DNA from: Deltaproteobacteria bacterium HGW-Deltaproteobacteria-18
Lineage (GTDB): Bacteria; Desulfobacterota; Desulfovibrionia; Desulfovibrionales; Desulfomicrobiaceae
Length of the DNA: 64,000 nt
Reading direction: 5' to 3'
NCBI GenBank assembly: GCA_002841885.1
Contig: PHBE01000006.1
Coordinates: forward strand, 62,001 to 126,000
Shown here: positions 39,382 to 50,000 of the stretch, piece by piece
How positions within the stretch are numbered: the first letter of the stretch is position 1
Layout of the letters: every line of letters begins with the position of its first letter
Translations under genes and position numbers: made by a program
The notes under the pieces: model-generated
Told to the model about the DNA's origin: nothing
The model's database searches: none
Seen by the model: the letters and a program-made list of their open reading frames with translations, nothing else

Positions 39382-39599
39382 TTCCATTTCGCAGCCACCT
39401 GCGTCAGTTTCCCGGCCACACAACCTGCCGGCACGATCATCCCGAAGCCCCGCGCAAACGTTTTGTGCAACCAAATCATGACGGATGCTCCCAATTCCCA
39501 GAATTCACTTTACCATCACATGCCCTTGAGCTAGCCTCCACTTAGGGCTTGCATGGCAGGCCCATGTTCCGACACAGCCCCCAACACACGGAGAATCGC

Positions 39600-39851
39600 A
39601 TGTCGTATCTGCCCTGTGTTGGATGTGGGTGGTGCTGTCTGCATGACCAGTGCACCGATTCCTCGCGCCGCCACGGCTATCTGCCTCGCTGTCCCGAACT
39701 TTTCTGGAGCCATGAAGCAGGGCGCTACCTGTGCCTGACCATGCTCGAAGGCGAGTCCGGGGACGGAATCCGCCACAATCAACACGCCGGCGGAGGATGC
39801 TGCGCACCCCTCAACTCCTGGCGACAGGACATTCGAAACCGGGACAAATGA
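39600..39851 (+). CDS. Small Cys-rich (YkgJ-type) putative metal-binding protein
   Basis: 83 residues with a dense N-terminal cysteine motif CVGCGWCC followed by further Cys residues (HDQC, PRCPEL, RYLC, GGCC). It resembles the zinc/iron-chelating YkgJ/UPF0153 family, which begins with CxxCxxCC, but is shorter than most members. The start at 39600 has GGAG 7 nt upstream. It lies 21 nt before a sensor kinase on the same strand, possibly one transcript. No function assigned. Confidence 0.6.
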   Translation: MSYLPCVGCGWCCLHDQCTDSSRRHGYLPRCPELFWSHEAGRYLCLTMLEGESGDGIRHNQHAGGGCCAPLNSWRQDIRNRDK

Positions 39852-39872
39852 CCCGCATCTTTCGGACGGACC

Positions 39873-41573
39873 ATGATCCAATCCTCTCCAGTCAAAGACA
39901 ACTCAGCCCGGACAAACAAAAGCATCACGTCTCCCCGTCTCATGAGCGGTCAATTGACCGTCCTGTCCATTCTGGTTGCCGTAGTGCCGCTCCTGTGCAT
40001 CGCGACCCTGGGCTATGTTTTTTACGATGCTGCATACCGGGAAAAAACCCAGGTGCTCCTGGCTGAAAAGGCAATGAATTCGGTCCAGAACCTGGACGGT
40101 TTTCTCGAAGAAAAGATCGCCAATCTCCGCCAGGAAACCGACTCGGCGTCCATAGCGGAGCTGTCGGACCCCGGCCATCTGCGCGCCCGTCTACACTCCC
40201 TGCAAAACGCCTATCAGGGCGTCTTCCTGGGCCTTGATCTTGTCGACGCAAGCGGCACGATCATCGCCGGCACCGGGAACGAAAGTTCGCAGCCGGTCCC
40301 GGCCAAAGAGTCGTGGTTCGCGCAGGCCATAAGCCGCCCCCAGTTTGTCAGCAATCTGGCGCTATGCGAGACATACTGCTTCCTTGCCGTGCGCATCACC
40401 TCCGAGCAGACGGCCTGGCTGCTGCGGGCCCACCTCGATCCGGACCTGATCCAGGCAAAGATCCGCCTCTTCCATCCCGGAGGAACCGGAGGCGCATTTT
40501 TCCTGGACCGCCAGGGCGCATACAGCGCTGCCAGCGGCGCCGAACCGGACAGCCGGGAAACAACGCTATTGCTTGCCCAGCAAATTTTCCCCGAAGGCAG
40601 GCCCGTGGTCCTGGAAGCCAAGGACGCCAGCGGCCAGACCAATCTCTACGGCTGCGCGCCGCTGCGAACCACTGGCAACATCCTGGCCATCCGCCAGCCC
40701 AAGGATCAGCTGCTGCAACCGCTGCACAAAGCCCGCCTGCTGGCCCTGGCCATCATCATCGCCGGGTGCATCGGCGTCATCATTACCGCGCTGGCCTTGG
40801 CCAAGCGAACGGAGCAGCGCCTGCTAAAAGCCGAACGGGAACTGCAGCAGATGCAAAAGCAGGTCATGGATGCGGGCAAACTGGCCGCCATCGGGGAGCT
40901 TGCGGCCGGTGTCGCGCACGAGATCAACAATCCCCTGGCCATCATGATGGAGAACGCGGGCTGGATCCAGGACCTGCTCAAATCGGACGACCCGCACAGC
41001 CAGGAGAACACCGAGGAAATCTTTTCGTCCCTGCTGACCATCACCACCCAGGGACATCGCTGCCGGGAGATCACGCACAAGCTGCTCAGCTTCGCGCGCA
41101 AGGCCGACACCACGACAAAGGTGGTGCATATCAACTCGCTGCTGGAGGACATTGCCGGATTCGCGCGGCAAAAGGCCAAATACCGGGACGTGGAAATCAG
41201 GCTGGCCCTTGATCCCAAGGTGGGGGAAGTCGAGAGTTCACCCACCGAAATTCAGCAGATCATACTGAACCTCGTCAACAATGCCATCGACGCCATCGAG
41301 AAGGACAACGGGCTGGTGCAATTGCGTTCCTCCCACGAAGACAGCTTCGTGCGCATCGATGTCGAGGACAATGGACAGGGCATCCCCGAAGATATCCTGC
41401 CGAACATTTTCGAACCGTTTTTCACCACCAAGGCTGCCGGCAAGGGCACCGGCCTTGGACTGTCCATTTGCCGGGACCTGCTCTCGAAAATGGGCGGCTC
41501 CATCAGCGTGGAGTCCACTTCGGGCCAGGGTTGCGTTTTTCATGTCCGCCTGCCTGCGAGTTCCCCAAAATGA
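39873..41573 (+). CDS. Membrane sensor histidine kinase (CACHE sensor, NtrB/DctB-like core)
   Basis: 566 residues: TM1 (about 28-52), periplasmic CACHE-like sensor domain to about residue 285, TM2 (about 290-312), a short coiled coil, HisKA with His349 in GVAHEINNPLAIM, and HATPase_c (NLVNNAIDAI, DNGQGI, KGTGLGLSI). The HEINNP form is typical of kinases that partner sigma-54 response regulators. No response regulator is adjacent; the nearest such regulator in the window (56678) lies beside another kinase. Stimulus unknown. Confidence 0.88.
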   Translation: MIQSSPVKDNSARTNKSITSPRLMSGQLTVLSILVAVVPLLCIATLGYVFYDAAYREKTQVLLAEKAMNSVQNLDGFLEEKIANLRQETDSASIAELSDPGHLRARLHSLQNAYQGVFLGLDLVDASGTIIAGTGNESSQPVPAKESWFAQAISRPQFVSNLALCETYCFLAVRITSEQTAWLLRAHLDPDLIQAKIRLFHPGGTGGAFFLDRQGAYSAASGAEPDSRETTLLLAQQIFPEGRPVVLEAKDASGQTNLYGCAPLRTTGNILAIRQPKDQLLQPLHKARLLALAIIIAGCIGVIITALALAKRTEQRLLKAERELQQMQKQVMDAGKLAAIGELAAGVAHEINNPLAIMMENAGWIQDLLKSDDPHSQENTEEIFSSLLTITTQGHRCREITHKLLSFARKADTTTKVVHINSLLEDIAGFARQKAKYRDVEIRLALDPKVGEVESSPTEIQQIILNLVNNAIDAIEKDNGLVQLRSSHEDSFVRIDVEDNGQGIPEDILPNIFEPFFTTKAAGKGTGLGLSICRDLLSKMGGSISVESTSGQGCVFHVRLPASSPK

Positions 41574-41609
41574 ATTCCACGTCTGACAAAAGAGAGTTGC
41601 CTGCTCAAT

Positions 41610-41638
41610 TTGACTCCATAATTTTCTCTCTGTAAGAC
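41610..41638 (+). promoter_or_regulatory. Candidate promoter of the MshEN-ATPase/HDOD operon
   Basis: TTGACT (41610-41615), a 17-nt spacer and TAAGAC (41633-41638), 38 nt before the start codon. Confidence 0.45.
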
Positions 41639-41675
41639 CTTGTCGCTACTGATCAACTCTCACCGTGGAGCCCCG

Positions 41676-43556
41676 ATGCCGAAGGATAATCCCAAGACCA
41701 GCGAACCAACTACCCACGGCGAACTCATTGGCATACTCATCAAGGAAGGACTCCTCACGGACGCGCAGGCGCTCCACGCCTCACGGCTGCGCAAAAAACT
41801 CGTCCGTCCCAAGCCCCTGCTCGAAATCGTCAAGGAACTCGGGTATGTAACCGGGGACCAGGTTACCGCAGCCATCCGCAAGAACAAGCTGTCCATGCGC
41901 ATCGGCAGCCTGCTCCTTGAGCTCGGGCTGATCAGCGAGGCGGATCTTGAAGCCGCCTTTCAGATACAGCGTACCAGCAAGACCCCGCAGAAGCTGGGCG
42001 AAGTCCTGGTCAACAATAATTTCATCAAGGAATTCAAGCTCCTTGAAGCACTTTCCTTGCAGCTTGGCTACCCATTCGTGGATCCCAGATTCACAAACCT
42101 CGACATCTCCCTTCTGCACCAGATTCCGGTCACGTACCGGAACAAGGCGAGCTATGTGCCCATTGAAAGGCAGGAGCACCAGGTCGTCGTGGCTTTTGCC
42201 AATGTCCTGGACCTGGACGACCAGGAAGAGGCGCGCACCATCTTTCCAGAAGGCATCCTGCCGGCCATCGCCACGCGCGAATCCATCGTCGAGACCTACC
42301 AGCGCTTCGAGCGCGGCTCTCAGAACAAGGAATCCGTTGATGACGATTCGGCCTCGGGCATCGTGGAGCGCATCATCCTTGACGCCATCGACCTCGATGT
42401 CAGCGACATCCACATGGAGCCCCTCCCGGACCGTCTGCGCATCCGCTTCCGGCGCGACGGGGTGCTCGAACCCTACAAGGACTTCCCGCGCGAGATAATC
42501 CCCAACATCTCGAGCCGCATCAAGATCATGTGCAAGGCGGACATCGCCGAAAAGCGCCGGCACCAGGGCGGGCGCATCCTGTTCGAATACCCCGGCGGCG
42601 AACTGGACATGCGGGCCTCCTTCTATGTGACCATCCACGGCGAGGCCATCGTGCTGCGGCTTTTGAACCGCCAGGGCAACCTCATCGACATCACTGGCAT
42701 CGGGATGTACCCGAAGATACTCAAGCGCTTTCTCGACGGGGCGCTGTCCCGGCCGAGCGGCGTAGTGATCATCACCGGCCCCACGGGCTCGGGCAAGACG
42801 ACCACGGTCTACAGCTGCATTCACCACCTGAATACCCCGCTCCTGTCCATCATCACCGCCGAAGAGCCGGTGGAATACGTCATCCCGGGCATCTCCCAGT
42901 GCTCCATCGACCCCAAGATCAACCTGACCTTCGAGGAGACCCTGCGCCACATCGTGCGCCAGGACCCGGATGTCATCCTCATCGGCGAGATCCGCGACAA
43001 CTATTCGGCCGAGGTGGCCGTGCAGGCAGCCCTGACCGGGCACAAGGTCCTGACCACCTTCCACACCGAAGACTCCATCGGCGGCCTGATCCGGCTCATG
43101 AACATGGACATCGAGGCTTTCCTCATCTCCTCCACCGTGGTCAGCGTGGTCGCCCAGCGACTCCTGCGGCGCATCTGTCCGGAGTGCTCCCAGCCGTACA
43201 AGCCGAGCCCGGGCGAGCTGCAGCTTTTCGGCTACACGCAGACCTCGATCCAGGGCTCCAATTTTCGCAAGGGCGCGGGCTGTTCCCACTGCCGTTACAC
43301 GGGCTACCGGGGCCGCATCGCGGTGTTCGAACTGCTCATTCTCGATGAAATGGTCCGCGCCGCCATCCTTGAACGGCGGACCAGCTTCGACATCCGCAAG
43401 ATCGCCCTGGAGAGCGCGGGGCTTGTGACACTTTTCGAAGAAGGTCTGGTCAAGGCCGCCGAAGGCCTCACCACCCTGGAAGAGGTCATGCGCTGCCTGC
43501 CTCTTGTTCTCAAACCACGCCCTCTGGAAGAAACCCGCCGCCTGCTCGGAGTTTAG
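41676..43556 (+). CDS. GspE/PilB/MshE-family secretion ATPase with MshEN-like N-terminal domains
   Basis: 626 residues. The first ~210 residues contain MshEN/T2SSE_N-type repeats (LIGILIKEGLLTDAQ; MRIGSLLLELGLISEADLEAA; KLGEVLVNNNFI), a fold that binds c-di-GMP in MshE. The ATPase core has Walker A GPTGSGKTTT near residue 367, the Asp-box and Walker B region (QDPDVILIGEIRD), and a zinc-binding Cys4 (CPEC and CSHC, residues about 500-535). Normally it powers type II secretion or type IV pili, but no pilin, PilC/GspF or secretin gene is nearby. Start at 41676 with GGAG upstream. Confidence 0.9.
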   Translation: MPKDNPKTSEPTTHGELIGILIKEGLLTDAQALHASRLRKKLVRPKPLLEIVKELGYVTGDQVTAAIRKNKLSMRIGSLLLELGLISEADLEAAFQIQRTSKTPQKLGEVLVNNNFIKEFKLLEALSLQLGYPFVDPRFTNLDISLLHQIPVTYRNKASYVPIERQEHQVVVAFANVLDLDDQEEARTIFPEGILPAIATRESIVETYQRFERGSQNKESVDDDSASGIVERIILDAIDLDVSDIHMEPLPDRLRIRFRRDGVLEPYKDFPREIIPNISSRIKIMCKADIAEKRRHQGGRILFEYPGGELDMRASFYVTIHGEAIVLRLLNRQGNLIDITGIGMYPKILKRFLDGALSRPSGVVIITGPTGSGKTTTVYSCIHHLNTPLLSIITAEEPVEYVIPGISQCSIDPKINLTFEETLRHIVRQDPDVILIGEIRDNYSAEVAVQAALTGHKVLTTFHTEDSIGGLIRLMNMDIEAFLISSTVVSVVAQRLLRRICPECSQPYKPSPGELQLFGYTQTSIQGSNFRKGAGCSHCRYTGYRGRIAVFELLILDEMVRAAILERRTSFDIRKIALESAGLVTLFEEGLVKAAEGLTTLEEVMRCLPLVLKPRPLEETRRLLGV

Positions 43557-43558
43557 CA

Positions 43559-44410
43559 ATGAACGAGGCCAAGTCTTTTATCGAAATCCTCATGGAGCAT
43601 GTGAACTCGGACAAGGCGCAGCTCCCGCCGTTCAATCGCACAGGCCTTGCCATCCAGCAGGAGATGGCAAAGCCGGATCCGGACATGCAGATCATCGAAA
43701 AACAGATCCTGCGCGATCCGGCCATAGCCGGTCAGCTCCTCAAGGTGGCGAACTCGTCCTTTTACCGGGGCATGATCGAAGTGACCACGGTCAGAAACGC
43801 CATGGTCCGCCTCGGCCTGGCGGAGGTCTCCAACCTGGTCACCCTGCTGACCCAGAAACAGTCCTTCAGCACCCAGGATTCCTTTATCCGCGAATACATG
43901 GATCAACTCTGGATCCACTCCGTGGCCTGCGCCCTTGGCGCAAAATGGATCGCCAAGGAATGCCGGCTGCCGAGCAAGATGAACGAGGCTTTTTTCGCAG
44001 GTCTCCTGCACGACATCGGCAAGGCCTTCCTGCTCATGGCCATCGCCGACCTGAAAAAAAGCGGGCAGCTGGGCGAGACAGTTCCGCAGTCCTTCATCCA
44101 GGAAGTCCTCGAAACCCAGCACCAAAGCATCGGCGCGCAACTGCTCAAGACCTGGAATCTGCCTGAAATCTACTGCGCCGTGGCCGAAAACCATCATGAC
44201 GAGAACATGGACGGCCGGGACATCGTGTTGCTCATAGTCAGCCTGGCCAACAAGGTCCTGGCCAAGGCCGGAATCGGGCTCATGCACACCCCGGACATCG
44301 ACCTGGCGACCAGCCCCGAAGCGATCCAGTTGGACCTTTCCGAGATCAAGGTCGCCGAACTGGAACTTACCATGGAAGATTACGTGGAGTTTGTAGGGGA
44401 AGTGGCCTGA
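43559..44410 (+). CDS. HDOD-domain signalling protein
   Basis: 283 residues spanned by an HDOD domain (residues about 20-215), with LLKVANSSFYRG and the HD-like motif FFAGLLHDIGKAFLL. HDOD proteins are usually non-enzymatic scaffolds in signalling and motility, although the HD motif is retained here. It begins 2 nt after the ATPase stop, so the two are translationally linked and probably act together. Confidence 0.88.
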   Translation: MNEAKSFIEILMEHVNSDKAQLPPFNRTGLAIQQEMAKPDPDMQIIEKQILRDPAIAGQLLKVANSSFYRGMIEVTTVRNAMVRLGLAEVSNLVTLLTQKQSFSTQDSFIREYMDQLWIHSVACALGAKWIAKECRLPSKMNEAFFAGLLHDIGKAFLLMAIADLKKSGQLGETVPQSFIQEVLETQHQSIGAQLLKTWNLPEIYCAVAENHHDENMDGRDIVLLIVSLANKVLAKAGIGLMHTPDIDLATSPEAIQLDLSEIKVAELELTMEDYVEFVGEVA

Positions 44411-44450
44411 ACCATCCGGCGATGTTGCGCTGTCCGAACGCCTGAAACGT

Positions 44451-44490
44451 ACGAGGGCCGGTTCGCCTGAACCGGCCCTCGTGCGTTTCT
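44451..44490 (+). terminator. Strong hairpin terminator between convergent genes
   Basis: 14-bp perfect stem ACGAGGGCCGGTTC / GAACCGGCCCTCGT with a GCCT loop, followed by GCGTTTCT. Lies between the HDOD gene and the convergent DUF2207 gene and could serve either. Confidence 0.8.
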
Positions 44491-44502
44491 CATGTCATGA
44501 AA

Positions 44503-46383
44503 TCACCATCCGCCCCCGCCGCCTCCACCGCCGCCTCCGCCGGACGAGCCGCCTCCGCCCATGCCCGAGGAACTGCCCGGCGCTGACGAGGCCGAGGATA
44601 TGGCGGACTCCATGCCCCGCCCAAGGCCCGAAGCGAACAGGCCCGGATGCATGCTGTTCCAGCGTCGGCCTTCATACCAGCCCGGATCGTATCCGGCCCG
44701 CTCCAGCAGACCCGCAAAACGCTCTCCCCACTGATTTTCAACCCCAAGCGCCATGGCGTAGGGCAGGAACTTCTCAAACAGCTCGGGAGTCTCATCGGGA
44801 GGATGAATGAAGTTCAATCGGTCCTCTTCGGCCACGGAGAGGTAAAGCCTGAAGCCCTCAATCTCGTCCAGGGTCAGACGGCCGATACGAGTCGGCGCTT
44901 TCAGAAGCTCATAGAAAAGCGCATTCATGAAAATCATGCCCCCAAACCCCAGCACCGCCGCAACCCCCAACTGGCTGGACAGAAGCCACAATCCAACCGC
45001 CTCACCGCCCAGAAAAGGCAATGTAAAGACGGACAGAAACAGGGCCGAGGCCTTGCCCCGGACACCTCCTCCCTGCCACGCGACAACTACCTGGCGCACC
45101 AGCATGAAGCAGCCGAAAGTCCAGAACGTCAGCCACACGCAGATGAAGAGTGCTCCTGGCGGAACGGAGGCGCTCAAGACCATGCCCGCCACCGAGGCCA
45201 GGGTGATGCCTACCCCCGGCGCAAGCCAGCCCGTGTTGGTCAGGAAATAATTGGAGGACAGTTCCTTGCCGAGCTTGTTCTTCATGGCCCGCCGGGCCCC
45301 GCTGACCACCTTGTGGTTCACGTTTTCAAGCTCGATGACTGTTCCGGCCCTGCGCAATTCGTCCCAGGCCGCCCGCTCCCCCTCAGAGAGGCCTGCCGGA
45401 GGATGGTCGGCCAGCGTCAGGCGCATCTTCGAATTGTCCCCGATCCTCAGCGCCCCCTTGACCGCCATGTTGACCACGCCTGCGCTGAAAGCCGTGTTGT
45501 CGAACTTCATGCGCGTCAGCATGCGCACCATGGCCGGGGAAAAACCGCGCGGCGGAGCAAAGCGTGGAATGATCACGCCCTTGGCCGGGTCGCGCCCGAC
45601 CTTCATCCAGGCCAGCACGTAATAGATGCCGAGCAAAAAGGTCCCGAGGCCCGCAAAAAGCAATCCCCCGCTCTCGTTCAGAACCTGCGTCGCCTGCTCC
45701 GTGGCAGAGGGAGGAGTCACAATACCCTTGGGCCAGGATACGGCTATGGTCAGCCCCTCACCGGGAGCGAATGGCCGCGAGGACGCGAAGGTAACCACCT
45801 GCCGGCCGCTGACCGGAAACGTCCAGCTGTCCGTGCTGCCCATGGGCCCTTCGTAGGCCACGGCCTCAAGGGCCCGGGCCTCGCCCGGCAGGCGCACCTC
45901 GCAACTGACCCGGTCCAGGGGCAGCCGCCAGCCGTTGCCGTTGACGTTCCAGTAGAGCTCGTCATGCTCCTCGAAAAAACCCAATTGCCGGGTGGTGCGG
46001 TAGATGAGGGTATAGGAATATCGCCCCGGCTGCAGAAAGACATCCTTGCTGCCTACATAAATGGCCACCCCGTTGGACTTGTTCTCGGTGTGGTAGGGCT
46101 CTGTCACGCCGTCACGCTTCACGTCCAGAAGCGTGAATCCGACACGCACCGTGTTTCCATCCCGCCCGGTATAACGCGTGGGAAACTCGCGCACGATCCC
46201 GCGTTTGATCTGCTCCCCGGCAGCCTGGACGGTAATGGTCTCCGTAACCACCATGGAGCCGTCCGGATCGATGAGCACCAATGATGAAAAATCAAGAATC
46301 CGCTCGGTCTGGGCGGACAGGGGCGCGCATGAAAGCAGCGTGAGCAGCGCGGCCAGGAGTACCCGTGTTCGCAGGCCCGCCAC
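44503..46383 (-). CDS. DUF2207 membrane protein with glycine-rich C-terminal tail
   Basis: 626 residues. Signal peptide (LRTRVLLAALLTLLSCAPLSA), an extracytoplasmic DUF2207 domain (about residues 25-230), one TM near 255, a cytoplasmic or soluble region, a hydrophobic block around 415-500, and a tail of nearly pure Gly/Ser ending in Trp. LemA plus DUF2207 is a widespread gene pair of unknown role. The start was placed at the GTG at 46383, one nucleotide after the lemA stop, with a GGTGGAG ribosome binding site inside lemA. A longer in-frame reading overlaps lemA and was rejected. Confidence 0.85.
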   Translation of the reverse strand: MAGLRTRVLLAALLTLLSCAPLSAQTERILDFSSLVLIDPDGSMVVTETITVQAAGEQIKRGIVREFPTRYTGRDGNTVRVGFTLLDVKRDGVTEPYHTENKSNGVAIYVGSKDVFLQPGRYSYTLIYRTTRQLGFFEEHDELYWNVNGNGWRLPLDRVSCEVRLPGEARALEAVAYEGPMGSTDSWTFPVSGRQVVTFASSRPFAPGEGLTIAVSWPKGIVTPPSATEQATQVLNESGGLLFAGLGTFLLGIYYVLAWMKVGRDPAKGVIIPRFAPPRGFSPAMVRMLTRMKFDNTAFSAGVVNMAVKGALRIGDNSKMRLTLADHPPAGLSEGERAAWDELRRAGTVIELENVNHKVVSGARRAMKNKLGKELSSNYFLTNTGWLAPGVGITLASVAGMVLSASVPPGALFICVWLTFWTFGCFMLVRQVVVAWQGGGVRGKASALFLSVFTLPFLGGEAVGLWLLSSQLGVAAVLGFGGMIFMNALFYELLKAPTRIGRLTLDEIEGFRLYLSVAEEDRLNFIHPPDETPELFEKFLPYAMALGVENQWGERFAGLLERAGYDPGWYEGRRWNSMHPGLFASGLGRGMESAISSASSAPGSSSGMGGGGSSGGGGGGGGGGGW

Positions 46384-46384
46384 C

Positions 46385-46939
46385 CTAAAACTCCACCTTG
46401 GGCACGGCCCGTTCCGAGGGGCTTTCCAGCTCGAAGAATTCGGCCTTTTCAAAACCAAAACGCCCGGCGATCAGATTGGAGGGAAAGGACTCCACTGCGA
46501 TGTTCAGATTCCGCACTGCGCCGTTGTAATAGCGTCGGGCGAGCTGCACCTGCTCTTCTATCTCGCTGAGGGAAGCCTGCAACTGGGCGAAATTGGCGTT
46601 GGCCTTGAGGTCGGGATAGTTCTCGGCCAGGGCGAAAAGCTTGCCCAGCGCAGCCCCCAGAAGCCCCTGTGCCTGGGCCGTCTCGCCCACGCCCTGCGCG
46701 TTCTGAGCCACCCCGCGCAATCGGATGACCTCTTCCAGAGTGCCTTTCTCGTGCTCGGCGTACCCCTTTACCGTGGACACGAGGTTGGGAATCAGATCCG
46801 TGCGCCGCTTGAGCTGCACGTCGATCCCGCTCCAGGCTTCCTGCACCATGTTGCGCATGCGCACCAGGCTGTTGTAGAGGAGGATGACCCACAGTAGAAT
46901 GGCGACAGCCAAGGCGAGCAGGACAAGAAAAACGATCAT
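46385..46939 (-). CDS. lemA: LemA family membrane protein
   Basis: 184 residues: a short N-terminus, one TM (about residues 2-24), then the helical LemA domain with VRMRNMVQEAWSGIDVQLK and RRTDLIPNLVSTVKGYAEHE, followed by ENYPDLKANANFAQLQ and RRYYNGAVRNLNIAVESFP. The LemA fold is a long helical bundle outside the membrane; its biochemical role is unknown. It lies directly upstream of the DUF2207 gene, the usual partner. Confidence 0.93.
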   Translation of the reverse strand: MIVFLVLLALAVAILLWVILLYNSLVRMRNMVQEAWSGIDVQLKRRTDLIPNLVSTVKGYAEHEKGTLEEVIRLRGVAQNAQGVGETAQAQGLLGAALGKLFALAENYPDLKANANFAQLQASLSEIEEQVQLARRYYNGAVRNLNIAVESFPSNLIAGRFGFEKAEFFELESPSERAVPKVEF

Positions 46940-47075
46940 GATTCCTCCATGGTAGTATGTGTATGCACGTCATTTAGAGCAAAGTACGTCTGTTGAAAAG
47001 CGATGCCTTGCTTTTTGATCCGATCCTTGCCTATGCAGGGAATCCAACATTCATCTTCACGCGCGCGAGGTTCTC

Positions 47076-50000
47076 ATGTCCACTCCCAAAAACTGGATCA
47101 TTGCCCTGCTCCTTCTGGTCATTGCAGGCCAGGCCTGGCTGCTCTGGAACAGGGAATCTGGCGATGGGCCCAAGCCCCTTTCCGTGGTCGGCGTCAGCCT
47201 CGACAGCGCCATGCGCACCACCCTGGCCGTGGAATTCGATCAGCCCGTCCCGGACACCATTCGCGCGCAGGCCGCGCCCGCAGGCATAGAACCCAGTGCC
47301 GAGGGGCAATGGGTGTGGACCAATCCCTACACCCTGAAGTTTTTAGCCCAGACGCCCCTGCCGCTGGACATGCAGTACTCGCTGACCTTGAGCCCCGCTG
47401 TCTTTCCGGACGAACTCCTGCGCGCGGAACGCACGCGACTCATCCGCACCGGAAGCTTTGCCGTGCAGGAGATGACCGTCAACGAACTGGCCTCGGAGGC
47501 CGGGCCGGAAATGGTCGAACTGGAGGGCCGGGTCGTCTTCAACGCACCCGTGGACCCGGCCAGCCTGCTGGCCGCCATGAGCCTGAGCGAAGCAGGCGGC
47601 GACCCAGTCGAACTTTCACTCCTGACCCAGTGGCGCACCACCAGCTTCGGCTTCCGCAGCGCGCCCGTGCGCAAGGATACGGCCGGGCGCATCCTGACCC
47701 TGCGCCTGGCTCCGGAACTGACCGTGGCCGAAAAGAGCCTGTCCCTGGGGCAGGAATTCAGGCGGGACATCGAACTGCGTCTGGATCCGGTGCTGCGCAT
47801 CGTCGACGTCAGCCCCCAGGCCGACAAGGACCAGTCACGCATCGACCTTGAATTTTCAGCACCCGTCAGCGCCGCCGCCATCCGCGAACTGCTGCGCATC
47901 GAACCCGAGACCCGGACCTCGATCTCCGCACACGGCAAGACCGCCTCCCTCGGCGGCAAGTTCGAGCCCGGTAGCACCTGCACGATCCGTATCGCCAAGG
48001 GCCTCAAAGCCGAGGATGGAGCCTTGCTGGAGGCACCCTTCGAGCAGACCCTGCGCATGCCGGACCTGCCGCCGAGCGTGGATTTTTCGTCCGCCGGCAT
48101 GTTCCTGCCGCGTCAGGGACAGGGGCTTCTTGAGGTCGAATACGTCAACGCCGACTCGGTGGAACTGACCGTGAGCCGGATCTTCCCCAACAACCTGAGC
48201 ACCCTCTTTCAGGACTACGGCTATTCCATCTTCGACAGCACCTCCGCGCGGGACTCCGTGCCGTATCACCTGGGCAGCGAAGTCCACCGCGAAACCTTCA
48301 GCGTAACCTCCGCGCCGAACAAGGTGCAGGAGCGGACCCTGTCCATGTCGGAACTCATCCCCGACCAGCGTCCGGGCCTTTACAAGCTTGGCCTGAGCCT
48401 GCCCGCGGATTATCGCGGCGCCACGCGCTGGGTTCTGCGCACGGACATCGGCCTGGTGGCCAAGGAGGACGGCGCGGGCTTTCTGATCTGGGCCAATTCC
48501 GTCCAGGATCTTCGCGCCCTGGGCGGCGTGGAACTGACGCTTTTGAGCTTCAGGAACCAGATCCTCGGCACCACCCGCACCAACGCCGAAGGCCTGGCCC
48601 GCATCCCCTACGCCGGACATGACGACGAGCTCGGCTCGCCGGCCATGATCCTGGCACGGCATGGCGAGGACTTCAGCTTCATCTTTCTGGACCGCTTCCG
48701 CATCGACACCACGGGACTCGACGTCAGCGGTACATCCCTCAGTCAGGCCGGATTGCAGGCCTACATCTACGGCAAGCGCGACATTTATCGTCCCGGCGAA
48801 ACCCTGGACGCAGCGCTGCTGGTCCGGGACGGGCGCATCGGCACTCCGCCCGACCTGCCCGTGACCCTGGAACAGCGCGATCCCGAAGGACGCCTGCTGC
48901 GCACGCTCAACCTGGTCCTGGACCGGGGCATGGCCGGGCTGAGCCTTGACATCCCGGACTGGGCCCTGACCGGGCACTATCTTCTGCAGGCCCTGAGCGG
49001 CGGGCAGGTCATCGGTTCCTATGCCTATCAGGTGGAAGAATTCATCCCCGACCGTCTGAGCGTCGAAATCGCCTCTGCGGATTCCACGGGCAAACCCGGG
49101 GTCAGCCTGCCCTTTGAGGTCGTGTCGCGCTATCTTTTCGGCCCGCCGGCCTCAAACCTCGCCGTGACGGTCAAGGCGCGGCTGCTGGCCGCCGATTTCT
49201 CGCCCAAAGGTTTTGAGGACTACAGCTTCGGCGACCCTGGCAGGAGCTTCGAACCCCTGCCGCTGCTGGCCACCGATGGCCGCCTGGATGCCGACGGGCG
49301 GGCCTCCTTTGACGTGAGCATCCCGCAGGATCTGACCCCGCCGCTCGCGCTCTGGGCCGAATTCACGGGCCGTGTGCGCGAACAGGGCGGACGCGGCGTG
49401 ACCGCCAGAAAGCGCATACCCGTGCACGCCTACGCCCTCTATCCCGGCATCAAACGGCCAGGGTCCATGGAGCTTGCCCCGCGCAAACAGGCCGTGTTCG
49501 AATTCGTGACGGTGAGCCCCGAAGGCGAGAGGACTGCACACCCGGAGCTGGTTGCGACCCTGTTCCAGGACCAGTGGCAGACGGTCATGCGCCGGACGCA
49601 GTCCGGTTTCAGCTACGAATCCGTCCGCAATCCCGTTGAGATCTCGACCCAGCGAGTGACGCCGGGCGACGGCGCAGGCTCCTTCTCCGTCACGCCTCCG
49701 GACTACGGGTCTTACCGCGTGCGCCTGAGCGACCCTGCAAGCGGGGCGGCCTCGGAGCTGGAATTCTACTGCGGCGGCTGGGGCTACTCGCCTTGGGCGG
49801 TCAAGAATCCGGCCCGGCTGGAGCTGATCCCGGACAAGGACGGGTATGTGGCCGGGGAGACGGCCTCCATCCAGATCCGCTCGCCGTTTGCGGGCAAGGT
49901 GCTGGTCACTGTCGAAGGCCGGGACGTGGAATATCTTGAAATCGTGGAATTGAACGGAAACACGGGCCAGCTGCGCATCCCCGTACGCGAGGAATGGCAG

